The notes below the pieces were generated by a model, which was not told the DNA's origin, ran no database searches, and saw nothing but the letters and a program-made list of their open reading frames with translations. DNA of 21,147 bases from a virus: positions 1 through 21,147 of the IMG/VR virus record IMGVR_UViG_3300010400_000215. One strand, 5' to 3'. The stretch's first letter is position 1; each line of letters opens with the position of its first letter. A program made the translations under genes and the position numbers. This document shows positions 14,829 to 21,147 of this stretch, piece by piece.

Positions 14829-15493
14829 CAGCGGGCCGCCCCGACACAGGTGAACGATGTGAACCCCGCGCCCGACAACGCCCCCGACGATCCCGCGTGC
14901 TTGAAGAACCCAATCCCCGGCGCCCCGTCCCGATACGTCGTATCCGTGCCTTGCAGCATCTGCACGTAGCCGCCGCCGCTATCGACAAACGCCGTGATGA
15001 CGCCCGCCGAACTCACCGTGGCCTTGACTCGGTAGCCGGTCTGCAGCTGCGGGCTGGTGCCATTCCCCAAAAACGCGATGCTGTGAAACTGATCAATCGC
15101 GGTGGACGTGCCTTCCCAGCGCATCAGTTCGACATAGGCATTCGTGGTGATCGAAAACAGGATTTCATACCCCTTGATTAACCCCGCGGTGATCGTCGTC
15201 AACAGCCGCAGTTCCACTTCCTGATTCACGCCGTTCTCGATGGCGTCGACCCGCACCGTGCCTTCCGCCGTCTGCACCGCGCCCCACACCCCACTCAGCA
15301 CCGAGGTCGGATCGTCGTAGGGCGGTGAGGAGCTCGGCCCCGCCCCAATCGCATAGCCGGGCGTGCAACGCGTGTTCTGGAAGTTCCCCGCGGTCACCGC
15401 CCCCTGCACCCACACCCCGCCTTCGCTGATCGGGTTTTCCGTCCCCGGAAAGGTGGTGGTATACCGCCGCGGGAGAAAGGTCATCGTGGCCAT
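14828..15493 (-). CDS. Concanavalin-like/LamG-type virion protein candidate
   Basis: 221 residues from ATG 15493 (TGATG overlap with the fibre-like gene). A short Thr/Arg-rich leader precedes a beta-sandwich-like body: VSVLSGVWGAVQ-type strand near 65, EVELRLLTTITAGLIKGYEI, NAYVELMRWEGTS, and YRVKATVSSAGVITAFVDSG. It ends with DTTYRDGAPGIGFFKHAG and GAGFTSFTCVG, strongly reminiscent of the C-terminal strands of LamG/concanavalin-like domains. Such domains bind glycans, so a role in binding the host surface or decorating the capsid is plausible. No catalytic residues of a glycosidase are evident. Confidence 0.65.
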   Translation of the reverse strand: MATMTFLPRRYTTTFPGTENPISEGGVWVQGAVTAGNFQNTRCTPGYAIGAGPSSSPPYDDPTSVLSGVWGAVQTAEGTVRVDAIENGVNQEVELRLLTTITAGLIKGYEILFSITTNAYVELMRWEGTSTAIDQFHSIAFLGNGTSPQLQTGYRVKATVSSAGVITAFVDSGGGYVQMLQGTDTTYRDGAPGIGFFKHAGSSGALSGAGFTSFTCVGAAR

Positions 15494-16668
15494 CAGGGCG
15501 CCCGGTAGTAACTCACACCCACATGCCAGCCCGTACCCGACGATCCCTTCGTCTGGAGCGTCAAGGCATCCGCCGCGCCAATCGTGCGGAAGAGATACCC
15601 CGGAGGGCTCACCGCGAGATTCACGCCCGTCACCGCACTCGAGATGGCCGCCAGCACCATCGGCCAGAGCACCACCCCCGAACTGTAGAAGGCAATCTTC
15701 GTGGGCCCGGCATTCGTGGTGAGGATGCTGTAGGCCGTGACGTAGGAGCGCAGCGCCGCGCCGGACGTCTGAATCACCAGCGACGTCGACACGAACGCAT
15801 TCGTGCTCGCCGTGGTGATGAGGTTGTCGACCACCTGCCGGACAATCAGCCCCGACGACCCCGACGACGGCGCGACCGAGGACTGCATCGTGTTGAAGTC
15901 CAACCCGACCGTCCCCGACAACTGCCCGTTCGTCTGCAGGGCTCCGGAACTATCGAAGTGGAACCCCGCCGAACTCGCCCACAACGTGCTGCCCGGCTGC
16001 GTCCGCCACGTCGATCCGGCAATCGGCTGCACCGAGGCGTTCAGTTCTGCGGCGGAGGACTGATAGACCGTGACGAGGTTATCCGCCTTGGTCGAACTGA
16101 ACTGCGCGCTGAAACTGCCCACCACCAACATTGCGCCGGAACTGTCGAAATGGAACCCCGCGGAGGAGGCCCAGAGCGTGGAGCCCGGTTGCGTGCGCCA
16201 CGTGGACCCCGCGACCGGCGTCACTGTCGCCTGCAGATCCCCCGCACTGCTCTGAATCGGGCGGACGTTCCACGTCGACCCGGCGCCAGGAAAGACCGTC
16301 GAATTCCCCGCGATGGTCCAGGGGTTGGTGCCCTGCGTGGCCGTCATCTGCAGATCGGCCGCCGACGATTGCACCGGCCGCACATTCCACGTGCTGCCTG
16401 CGAGCGGCGCCACGGTGCTGTTGCCCTGAATGACGACAATGCCGCCGAGACTGCTCAGCGTCCCGCCCGCTTCCCGCGTGACGAGGCCCCAAGCGGTGGA
16501 TGCCGGGACGGCATTCAGGACCGCCGCAATCGCGTTGGAGGTATCCGGATCCCCCAGACTCATGATCTCCTGATGCATGAGCGTGGAGTTCTGGTTGATC
16601 TTGACCGTGCGCAGTTCGAAGGTAACAGTGGAGGGTTCCGCGCCTTGGATGCTCCCAAACGTGGCCAT
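15493..16668 (-). CDS. Repeat-containing fibre-like virion protein
   Basis: 391 residues from ATG 16668, directly after the previous TAG. Residues 1-70 are a helical or mixed head region. Residues 80-245 hold short beta repeats built around GSTW: AGSTWNVRPVQSSAADLQ (90-107), AGSTWNVRPIQSSAGDLQ (129-146), and a 27-residue unit starting AGSTWRTQPGSTLW at 153-179 and again at 217-243, identical in protein. The C-terminal 130 residues form a separate Ser/Val-rich domain ending WHVGVSYYRAP; IAFYSSGVVLWPMVLAA and NLAVSPPGYLFRT look conserved. The architecture (head, repeated shaft, terminal knob) fits a head or tail fibre or a surface-exposed adhesin. No family was named. It lies among other beta-rich virion proteins. 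Confidence 0.65.
   Translation of the reverse strand: MATFGSIQGAEPSTVTFELRTVKINQNSTLMHQEIMSLGDPDTSNAIAAVLNAVPASTAWGLVTREAGGTLSSLGGIVVIQGNSTVAPLAGSTWNVRPVQSSAADLQMTATQGTNPWTIAGNSTVFPGAGSTWNVRPIQSSAGDLQATVTPVAGSTWRTQPGSTLWASSAGFHFDSSGAMLVVGSFSAQFSSTKADNLVTVYQSSAAELNASVQPIAGSTWRTQPGSTLWASSAGFHFDSSGALQTNGQLSGTVGLDFNTMQSSVAPSSGSSGLIVRQVVDNLITTASTNAFVSTSLVIQTSGAALRSYVTAYSILTTNAGPTKIAFYSSGVVLWPMVLAAISSAVTGVNLAVSPPGYLFRTIGAADALTLQTKGSSGTGWHVGVSYYRAP
15940..16401 (-). repeat. Intragenic protein-level repeats of the fibre-like gene
   Basis: Four GSTW-centred units lie at 16348-16401, 16231-16284, 16132-16212 and 15940-16020. The first two are nearly the same peptide (18 residues, two differences). The last two encode identical 27-residue peptides but differ at 18 of 81 bases by my hand alignment, all silent. 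The repeats therefore reflect protein-level constraint rather than a recent DNA copy. Confidence 0.8.
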
Positions 16669-17286
16669 CTATCGCACCCTCGCCGCGAAGCCTTGATACG
16701 CGAGTTCGGTCACCAGATTCAGTTCCGGATTACTGAGCGTGCTCGGCAGTGCCGTGTCCCGCACCAACACGCAGGCGTGCATGTGGCGATACATATTCTC
16801 CGCTTCCGGTTGACTCGCTCGAATCCGCCGCGAGAGTTGCACCCATGCCTCCGGCCGGTTGAATCCCAACGTGACGGCGGTCGCCCGCACGGCCTGCTTC
16901 GCCACCGGGAACGCCGCATGGTCCAGCGCATCCATCGTCCGTGCGAGGGCCGCCCGCTGTTCGTCATCGAACCGCCCGAGGGCGCCCACCGTGCGCAGCA
17001 GGAGCGGTCTGCGGGCTGCTGTGAGCGTCTGCAGCGTCGTCATCGTGCGTTCGACTTCCTGCCGCCTGAACCGCGACGTGTGCCACCAGAACCCCAGCAT
17101 GGTGCGCGTCCACACCAGCCAGTCGGTGAACACCGCCCACCAGATCGACAACCCCTGGAACCCGAACCCGCAGGTGAAGATGACCGCCGACTGCCACATC
17201 GGATAGCCGCCCCGTGTGATCCGGATCGGCGCCGCGTTGGTGTCGCTCGTGGCCCAGAAGTTCCGGTGAAACACAAAGGACGGCAC
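16669..17286 (-). CDS. Trp-rich membrane-associated protein of unknown function
   Basis: 205 residues. I chose the GTG at 17286 (TAGTG, one base shared with the upstream stop), with GGAG 11 bases before it; a longer start at 17352 would lie inside the preceding gene. Residues 31-69 are hydrophobic and Trp-rich (WQSAVIFTCGFGFQGL, SIWWAVFTDWLVW, MLGFWWHTS), with enough length for one or two membrane segments. The rest is charged and helical (RRQEVERTMTTLQTL, DDEQRAALARTMDALDHAAF). This is unusual among virion-structural neighbours. It might be a membrane protein of a lipid-interacting virion, or a protein inserted into the host envelope during entry. No known family was recognised. Confidence 0.6.
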   Translation of the reverse strand: MPSFVFHRNFWATSDTNAAPIRITRGGYPMWQSAVIFTCGFGFQGLSIWWAVFTDWLVWTRTMLGFWWHTSRFRRQEVERTMTTLQTLTAARRPLLLRTVGALGRFDDEQRAALARTMDALDHAAFPVAKQAVRATAVTLGFNRPEAWVQLSRRIRASQPEAENMYRHMHACVLVRDTALPSTLSNPELNLVTELAYQGFAARVR

Positions 17287-17675
17287 TAGGTCAACGGCTC
17301 CGCTGATATTTTCGCCGTCGCGAACCCGGTCACCGCGGCATTCAGCCGGCACCGCAGCCGATCGCCCTTCTCCAGTTTGTAGGTCAGTTGATACTGCCCA
17401 CTCTGGCCGCTCGGGGTCTGCACATAGGTCCGATCACTCACAGCAGCCGCCGCCAGGCTGGTCGACGTCGCCTGCTCCAACTGCCACGTGGCGTTGGTGC
17501 TGCAGCCGATGATCCAGTTGACCATGTAGGACTGCCCGCCCACGAGGATGCGCGCCAACTGTGTCGAGTCAATCTCTGCAATCAACGTGGACGTGGACGG
17601 ATTCACTTCGATCCCGTCCGCATTGGTGCCGCCGGTAGAGTTGACCGGCGTATTGCCCGAATCGCGCCACGCCAT
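17286..17675 (-). CDS. Small beta-rich virion protein, paralogue B of the tandem pair
   Basis: 129 residues. ATG 17675 follows the preceding stop by one base; an in-frame ATG at 17711 would overlap that gene and adds an unrelated leader, so I use the later start, which also aligns with the neighbouring paralogue. Shared phrases are GNTPVNSTG, TLIAEIDSTQL, GQS, TWQLEQATSTSLA and a terminal ISAEPL. It has no helix-rich section and no membrane segment. Placed just after the major capsid gene, it could be a small capsid decoration or head-spike protein forming trimers. Function is not known. Confidence 0.65.
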   Translation of the reverse strand: MAWRDSGNTPVNSTGGTNADGIEVNPSTSTLIAEIDSTQLARILVGGQSYMVNWIIGCSTNATWQLEQATSTSLAAAAVSDRTYVQTPSGQSGQYQLTYKLEKGDRLRCRLNAAVTGFATAKISAEPLT

Positions 17676-17676
17676 A

Positions 17677-18063
17677 TCACCCCAACGGCACGGCAGAAAT
17701 GTAGGCTGCACCCGTCGCCGCCGACGAGAACTGCCGCGCCCGAATCCGCATGTCTTTGGTCAGGTCATGCAGCGAGTGCAGTTCCTGCGATTGCCCCGCC
17801 AACGTCTTCGGAAAGAACACGTCCTGCCCATTCGCCAGCGCGGTAGATGTCGCCGTTTCCAACTGCCACGTGCAGGTGCTGTCCGCCCCGACAATCCATG
17901 TCACGGCATACAGCCGTGATTGACCGGTGACGAAGTTGACCGTGCCGAGTTGGCTGGAATCGAGTTCGGCGTAGAGCGTGGCCGTGGAGCCCGCGACCAC
18001 AGGAGCAAAGCCGGTCGAATTGACCGGCTTGTTCCCCAGATTCGCAAAGTCGTACAGACCCAT
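17677..18063 (-). CDS. Small beta-rich virion protein, paralogue A of the tandem pair
   Basis: 128 residues from ATG 18063, with AAGGG four bases upstream. The N-terminus MGLYDFANLGNKPVNSTG aligns with the next gene's GNTPVNSTG. Later blocks also correspond: TLYAELDSSQL, GQS, AVTWIVG, TWQLETATSTALA, DMRIRARQ, TGAAYISAVPL. By eye, at least one third of positions are identical across the full length. This shows a tandem duplication followed by divergence. Beta-rich composition and location beside the capsid gene suggest decoration or head-fibre subunits. The two copies could form a heteromeric structure. Confidence 0.65.
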   Translation of the reverse strand: MGLYDFANLGNKPVNSTGFAPVVAGSTATLYAELDSSQLGTVNFVTGQSRLYAVTWIVGADSTCTWQLETATSTALANGQDVFFPKTLAGQSQELHSLHDLTKDMRIRARQFSSAATGAAYISAVPLG

Positions 18064-18070
18064 ATGGCCC

Positions 18071-18565
18071 TTAACTGACAGCTCTTGTCGAGTCGATATA
18101 CCTGATGTAGCCCATCACCTGCATCTGCGGCAGGGTGGTGGCATCCGCATAGGAGGAGACCCACCGCAGCGTGCTCCCCGCCGGACACCACGTCCCCTCG
18201 AGTTCCCCCGCCGTCACCGCCGCGATGGCGTGGACGCCCATGTTGCTGCTGCCACCACTCGCGATGGTGAGGATGGTCGCCGCATTCGTGCTCGCGTTCC
18301 CGTTGGACCGCGGCACCGTCGTGGATCCCCCTTCGGTCTTCAGAATCCACTGCGCCGCCGCCACCACGGTGGAGACGGTCGAACAGGTCAGATACGCTTC
18401 GGTGACAAACCAGTCCTCATACGGCGGCACGACACGCTTGCCATACGCCGGCTGGAGGAAGGCGTTGACCGTGGACGCGCTCGTAGAAGCCGCCGCTGCC
18501 GGCCCGGTAACCCACAGGAGCCCCTTGGCCCCGTAGACCGGTCCTGAATTGCGTGTGAGTCCCAT
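18071..18565 (-). CDS. Small virion-type protein of unknown function, downstream of capsid
   Basis: 164 residues from ATG 18565, with AGGAG eight bases upstream inside the end of the capsid gene. Beta-rich and Ser/Thr-rich: NSGPVYGAKGLLWVTGPA, FVTEAYLTCSTVSTVVAAA, QWILKTEGGSTTVPRSNG, then LRWVSSYADATTLPQMQVMG. The QWILKTEGG phrase may be a distant counterpart of TWQLETATST in the pair downstream, but the similarity is too weak to call it a third copy. No membrane segment or catalytic motif. Likely a capsid-associated or decoration protein by location. Confidence 0.6.
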   Translation of the reverse strand: MGLTRNSGPVYGAKGLLWVTGPAAAASTSASTVNAFLQPAYGKRVVPPYEDWFVTEAYLTCSTVSTVVAAAQWILKTEGGSTTVPRSNGNASTNAATILTIASGGSSNMGVHAIAAVTAGELEGTWCPAGSTLRWVSSYADATTLPQMQVMGYIRYIDSTRAVS

Positions 18566-18568
18566 CGA

Positions 18569-19486
18569 TCACGCTCCTGCTGTTCCGTACAGGCCCACGT
18601 AGGTCCACGCGCCGACACTGAACCGATGCCGAATTTTGAAGATCCGGTTGTTCGTGCGCGCGTCGATCATCATCGGTTCCATCGTGATGGCGACCCGACG
18701 GTAGAACGTCAGCCCGTGCTGGCTCTTGTTGCTGGCAATGAGGAACCACGCATCCGGATCACTCAGCCTGGGGTTGACGACGATCTCCCAGGTGCGCCGC
18801 TTCAGCGGGTTCTTGTCGTTGTCCGCACTGCCCGGCAACTGAATCGAGTTGACCAGCCGATCCGCGAGGAACTCCAGGGCCGGCGGCACCACCAGCTTGA
18901 ACCCATGCACCGGATTCGCGAGGTGGCCGGCATCGTCTTTCTGATCCGTCTGGAAGTCGATCAGCGCCTGTGTGAGCGACGTCGCGGAGAGGTCCGCATC
19001 CGTGCTCGGGCGGTTCTTCGCCGTGCCGCCACCCTTCAGCGCGTGCGCCGTGTTGAACAGCGACACACCGTCCGGCGTCAGTTCGCTCGAGAACCCGTTG
19101 TTGAGCGGATTCGCCGCGCGCCCTTCTTCGACGTAGCGCGCACTGAACGCGAGCCACTCGCCGGCCCGGTTCAGAATGTTCTCGGTGTCGTCTTCCAGCG
19201 CCGTCTGGGTGACTTCGAACCCGAGGCCGTTTTCCGTGTGGTTGAAATCCTTCGTGTAGCCCTGCCGGATTTCATCCATCACGAATGCTTCGCCTTCGGG
19301 CTTGCTCTGCGTGTCCCCGAAGGGCACATAGGTCACGACGCGCTCGTACTTCCGGTCGGACGTGCGGACGTTGTAGTACTCGGTGTAGATCTTCGGCAGC
19401 TCTTTCAGCTGCTGTTTCATCACCGAGTAGAAGGTTTTGTCTATGCCATCGTAGAGATCGGGATTCGTACCGCGAACTTGGGCCAT
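18569..19486 (-). CDS. Major capsid protein (Mu gpT-like / HK97-fold type)
   Basis: 305 residues from ATG 19486, with AGAGG about five bases upstream. The N-terminal arm is helical (YSVMKQQLKELPKIYTEY), followed by ERVVTYVPFGDTQSKPEG. A conserved-looking loop at 139-155 reads DGVSLFNTAHALKGGGT, the signature region I associate with Mu gpT-like capsid proteins. The C-terminal half (VVPPALEFLADRLVNS, RRTWEIVVNPRLSDPDAWF, HGLTFYRRVAITMEP, FKIRHRFSVGAWTYVGLYG) fits the P-domain of HK97-fold capsid proteins. Its role is to form the icosahedral shell around the DNA. No separate prohead protease or scaffold gene lies in the window. The upstream 83-base leader holds an inverted repeat that may regulate translation. 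Confidence 0.85.
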   Translation of the reverse strand: MAQVRGTNPDLYDGIDKTFYSVMKQQLKELPKIYTEYYNVRTSDRKYERVVTYVPFGDTQSKPEGEAFVMDEIRQGYTKDFNHTENGLGFEVTQTALEDDTENILNRAGEWLAFSARYVEEGRAANPLNNGFSSELTPDGVSLFNTAHALKGGGTAKNRPSTDADLSATSLTQALIDFQTDQKDDAGHLANPVHGFKLVVPPALEFLADRLVNSIQLPGSADNDKNPLKRRTWEIVVNPRLSDPDAWFLIASNKSQHGLTFYRRVAITMEPMMIDARTNNRIFKIRHRFSVGAWTYVGLYGTAGA

Positions 19487-19546
19487 GAGAACCTCTTAGG
19501 GGGTGCGGGTTCTAGGAACGCGATTCGAGGTTCTCAATCGATCGCG
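19484..19546 (-). promoter_or_regulatory. Candidate SD-sequestering hairpin in the capsid-gene leader
   Basis: On the minus strand the capsid gene's ribosome binding site (AAGAGG) and the first base of its start codon lie in the right arm of a perfect 10-base inverted repeat: TGAGAACCTC (complement of 19527-19536) and GAGGTTCTCA (complement of 19486-19495), with a 31-base loop. A competing 6-base stem (CGCGAT at 19519-19524 and ATCGCG at 19541-19546) would place the left arm in its loop and free the ribosome binding site. This would allow switching of capsid synthesis. The pairing is read directly; the regulatory function is inference. Confidence 0.45.
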
Positions 19547-19569
19547 GCCCTGGAACGAACGCGCACCGG

Positions 19570-20148
19570 TTACTTGTAAAACGCCAGGAATCCGGAACTC
19601 TGGTTGAAGCGGAAGGTCACCGCTCCGCCCGAGTCGCCGGGGTTATCAATCAGACTGGTGACGATCACGCAGTTCGCCGGAGTCGCCAACGAGGACGTCC
19701 GCAGACTGACCAGATCGATGTTGAGCGTGGTGTCGCGCGTGAGTTCCTTCGGCTGCCCCACGATCGAACTCGTGATGAGGCCGAAACGAGTCCACGCCTT
19801 GTATTCGACCATCGGGTTGGCTTCCCACACGCTGATGGTGCCCTGCGTGCCCACCGTGGTGCTGGTGATGTTGAAGCCCGACCCCGGCACCGAACTCGAC
19901 GGGGTTTCCGCCGCCACACCGACAATCTGGCTCGCCACCGGATTCAGCGATCCGGAGGTCAAGGCGACCGGAATCACGCAATCCATGAACGCGGTGGAAC
20001 CGGCCGTATCGAGGCCAACCACCATCCCGACGAAGATCATGCGTGAGGAGATACCAGTGGAGAGTTTGCGACCGTAGACCGGAAACGCGCCCCACGGCGA
20101 CCGATGCGGGCGCATCGTATTGCCGGAGCTGAGTGTGAAATCCGCCAT
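19570..20148 (-). CDS. Capsid accessory or decoration protein
   Basis: 192 residues from ATG 20148 with GGAGG eight bases upstream. Beta-rich with Ser/Gly/Thr: DFTLSSGNTMRPHRSPW, MIFVGMVVGLDTAGS, ASQIVGVAAETPSSS, ISVWEANPMVEYKAW, VSLRTSSLATPANCVIV. It resembles the small proteins placed immediately upstream of phage capsid genes that stabilise the shell from outside (cement proteins). In particular the IVGVAAE...ISVWEA arrangement occurs in such proteins. It is the first gene of the capsid operon, 83 bases before the major capsid protein. The family is not identified. Confidence 0.65.
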   Translation of the reverse strand: MADFTLSSGNTMRPHRSPWGAFPVYGRKLSTGISSRMIFVGMVVGLDTAGSTAFMDCVIPVALTSGSLNPVASQIVGVAAETPSSSVPGSGFNITSTTVGTQGTISVWEANPMVEYKAWTRFGLITSSIVGQPKELTRDTTLNIDLVSLRTSSLATPANCVIVTSLIDNPGDSGGAVTFRFNQSSGFLAFYK

Positions 20149-20156
20149 GCGTTAAA

Positions 20157-20178
20157 CCTCCGGCTCAGGAATGAGCCG
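20157..20178 (-). promoter_or_regulatory. Hairpin abutting the ribosome binding site of the capsid operon's first gene
   Basis: Plus-strand bases 20161-20167 (CGGCTCA) and 20172-20178 (TGAGCCG) form a 7-base stem with a four-base loop. On the minus strand it ends exactly at the first G of GGAGG (complement of 20157-20161), which is eight bases before ATG 20148. There is no U-run, so it is not a normal intrinsic terminator. It could protect the 5' end of a processed mRNA or tune translation. Function is inferred. Confidence 0.45.
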
Positions 20179-20254
20179 AGCCACACGTGTTGTGCAGTGG
20201 AGGTCAGGACTTAGCCGAGTGGGTGCGCTGACCGTTCAACACCCAACTCCGACA

Positions 20255-20306
20255 ACGCCCGAACAGCGGCGGCCTGTGAGACGCCCGAGCCAGCGGCGGC
20301 CTGTGA
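20255..20306. repeat. Short direct repeat pair in the intergenic gap
   Basis: ACGCCCGA followed by one or two bases and CAGCGGCGGCCTGTGA occurs at 20255-20279 and again at 20281-20306. A weaker third copy (ACGCCCGA then ...CCGGCGGCAGG) begins at 20324. The two main copies are near-identical over about 25 bases. They lie in the 224-base gap between the glycosyltransferase and the capsid operon and might bind a regulator. No promoter could be recognised with confidence beside them. Confidence 0.6.
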
Positions 20307-20372
20307 TTCAGAATCGGTCGAACACGCCCGACGATCCCCGGCGGCAGGAGACTCCTGAATCTGAGTCAGAGT

Positions 20373-21147
20373 TTACGCCGATTGCAAGGCGGGCGCAACC
20401 GGATTCGCCACTCGGCTCACCGGATACACCGCATCCAAGAGCGGCAGATGCGCGACCTGGGTCACCACCGTGGCTACCCCTGCCCGGAGGGCCAGATCGT
20501 CCGCCAAATGCTTGTGCGCCACGCAGGTGCCTTCCCACTTCGTATAGAAGCTCACCGATGGCTTCCCGAGCATCAGCGCCAACTGCGAAAACCCGCCGTA
20601 GGTGCCCACAAACCCCTGCGCTTTCGCCAGAATCGCGCTCTGGACCGCCAGGTTGTTCTCCGGCGTAGTGGCCACCAAGTCACGCAGGTGGATAATGTTC
20701 GGCCCAGTCACCGGGAAATCGAGATGATCATCCACATGGATGTCCGCGTTGAGCAGAATCACCGGCTGCTGACTCGCCAGATGCCGCACCGTGGCCGCCA
20801 CAAACGCCTTGGTGGCCCCATCGTAGGGAAACGTGGCCCGGGCGTAGAACTTCACCGCCACGAACGTCTGGGGCAACGTGAGGCTCTCCGGGGGCACCAC
20901 CGTGGGCAGGGGAATCTGGAACGTCGTGTGGTCCAACAGCCGCGTCAGCCCGATCACCTGCTCCCAGAACGGCGTGAGCTGCGCATACATCCACTCGGGG
21001 TGAAGGATGATCGGATCCTGCACCCCCAACTGCGCCGTGGCATCGCGCAGCACCTCGCGATCCCATTCCGTGACATGCGTCTGCTTCAACATCCGGGTCT
21101 GGGCGTGCTGCCGGCGGTTCTCCACGCGCACCTGTTGCGGCGTCCGC
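20373..21147 (-). CDS. GT-B-type glycosyltransferase fragment, 5' end beyond window
   Basis: The reading frame is open to the right edge (257 residues visible), so the start is outside; a GTG at 21131 is possible but not needed. The C-terminal half has features of a GT-B nucleotide-sugar domain: FVAVKFYARATFPYD, QPVILLNADIHVDDHLDF, NIIHLRDLVATT, NLAVQSAILAKAQGF, VGTYGGFSQLALMLGKPS. The last block (Gly-rich loop before a Leu/Ala helix and GKPSVSFY) resembles GT families where the donor binds. Glycosyltransferases near phage capsid genes may modify the virion or change host surface glycans. Substrate and linkage are not deducible. It is followed by a 224-base gap before the capsid operon. Confidence 0.6.
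   Translation of the reverse strand, partial: RTPQQVRVENRRQHAQTRMLKQTHVTEWDREVLRDATAQLGVQDPIILHPEWMYAQLTPFWEQVIGLTRLLDHTTFQIPLPTVVPPESLTLPQTFVAVKFYARATFPYDGATKAFVAATVRHLASQQPVILLNADIHVDDHLDFPVTGPNIIHLRDLVATTPENNLAVQSAILAKAQGFVGTYGGFSQLALMLGKPSVSFYTKWEGTCVAHKHLADDLALRAGVATVVTQVAHLPLLDAVYPVSRVANPVAPALQSA

Noticed and set aside
15523-17289. Plus-strand reading frame of 588 codons
   Set aside because: It is antisense to the fibre-like and membrane-protein genes, with very high Arg content and no recognisable domain.
20161-20178. Hairpin as an intrinsic terminator
   Set aside because: There is no U-run after the stem and it touches the ribosome binding site of the next gene.
20214-20243. Weak sigma-70-like promoter (TTGAAC, 18 bases, GCTAAG on the minus strand)
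   Set aside because: The -10 match is poor and no second evidence supports it.
20255-20306. Direct repeats as a CRISPR array
   Set aside because: Only two good copies, with no spacer between them of proper length and no cas genes.

Overview
The window looks like the virion-structure and lysis end of a tailed-phage genome (free phage or prophage) from a GC-rich host. Nearly every gene reads right to left on the minus strand, so transcription order runs from about 21147 down to 1. The set of capsid, adaptor, nozzle and injected-protein-like genes fits a short-tailed (podovirus-like) virion. Terminase and portal are not present and would lie beyond the right edge. No rRNA, tRNA, CRISPR array, IS element or integrase was seen, and no stretch over 300 bases lacks a gene. 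The host cannot be named from this sequence.

Layout in transcription order: a glycosyltransferase fragment (20373-21147); a 224-base gap with a hairpin and short repeats; a capsid accessory protein (19570-20148) and the Mu gpT-like major capsid protein (18569-19486); a block of small beta-rich virion proteins including a tandem paralogous pair (17286-18063), a Trp-rich membrane protein (16669-17286), a repeat-containing fibre-like protein (15493-16668) and two lectin-like or jelly-roll candidates (14828-15493, 13602-14225); the head-tail adaptor (12814-13605); a zinc-ribbon microprotein; two Pro/Gly-rich proteins; a beta-propeller-like tail nozzle/stabilisation protein (9423-11339); two tail-fibre-type proteins (8412-9419); an ADP-ribosyltransferase-domain protein (7279-8412); a Rossmann-type protein (6368-7282); and four low-complexity, coiled-coil or Gly-zipper proteins that look like internal/ejection proteins (1651-6366).

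At the left end a two-helix holin-like protein (1330-1548), a protein of unknown function (728-1327) and a membrane-anchored protein carrying a complete phosphoacceptor set of a response-regulator receiver domain (1-731, cut by the window edge) form a likely lysis or host-interaction cassette. That receiver fusion is the most unusual feature here. From about 18.5 kb to position 1 almost every gene touches or overlaps the next (TGATG, GTGA, ATGA, TAATG, TAGTG junctions), which implies one long, translationally coupled transcript. The exceptions are short gaps: 83 bases before the capsid gene, which holds a possible Shine-Dalgarno-sequestering hairpin, and about 100 bases before the holin-like gene, where a small plus-strand lipoprotein-like ORF lies.
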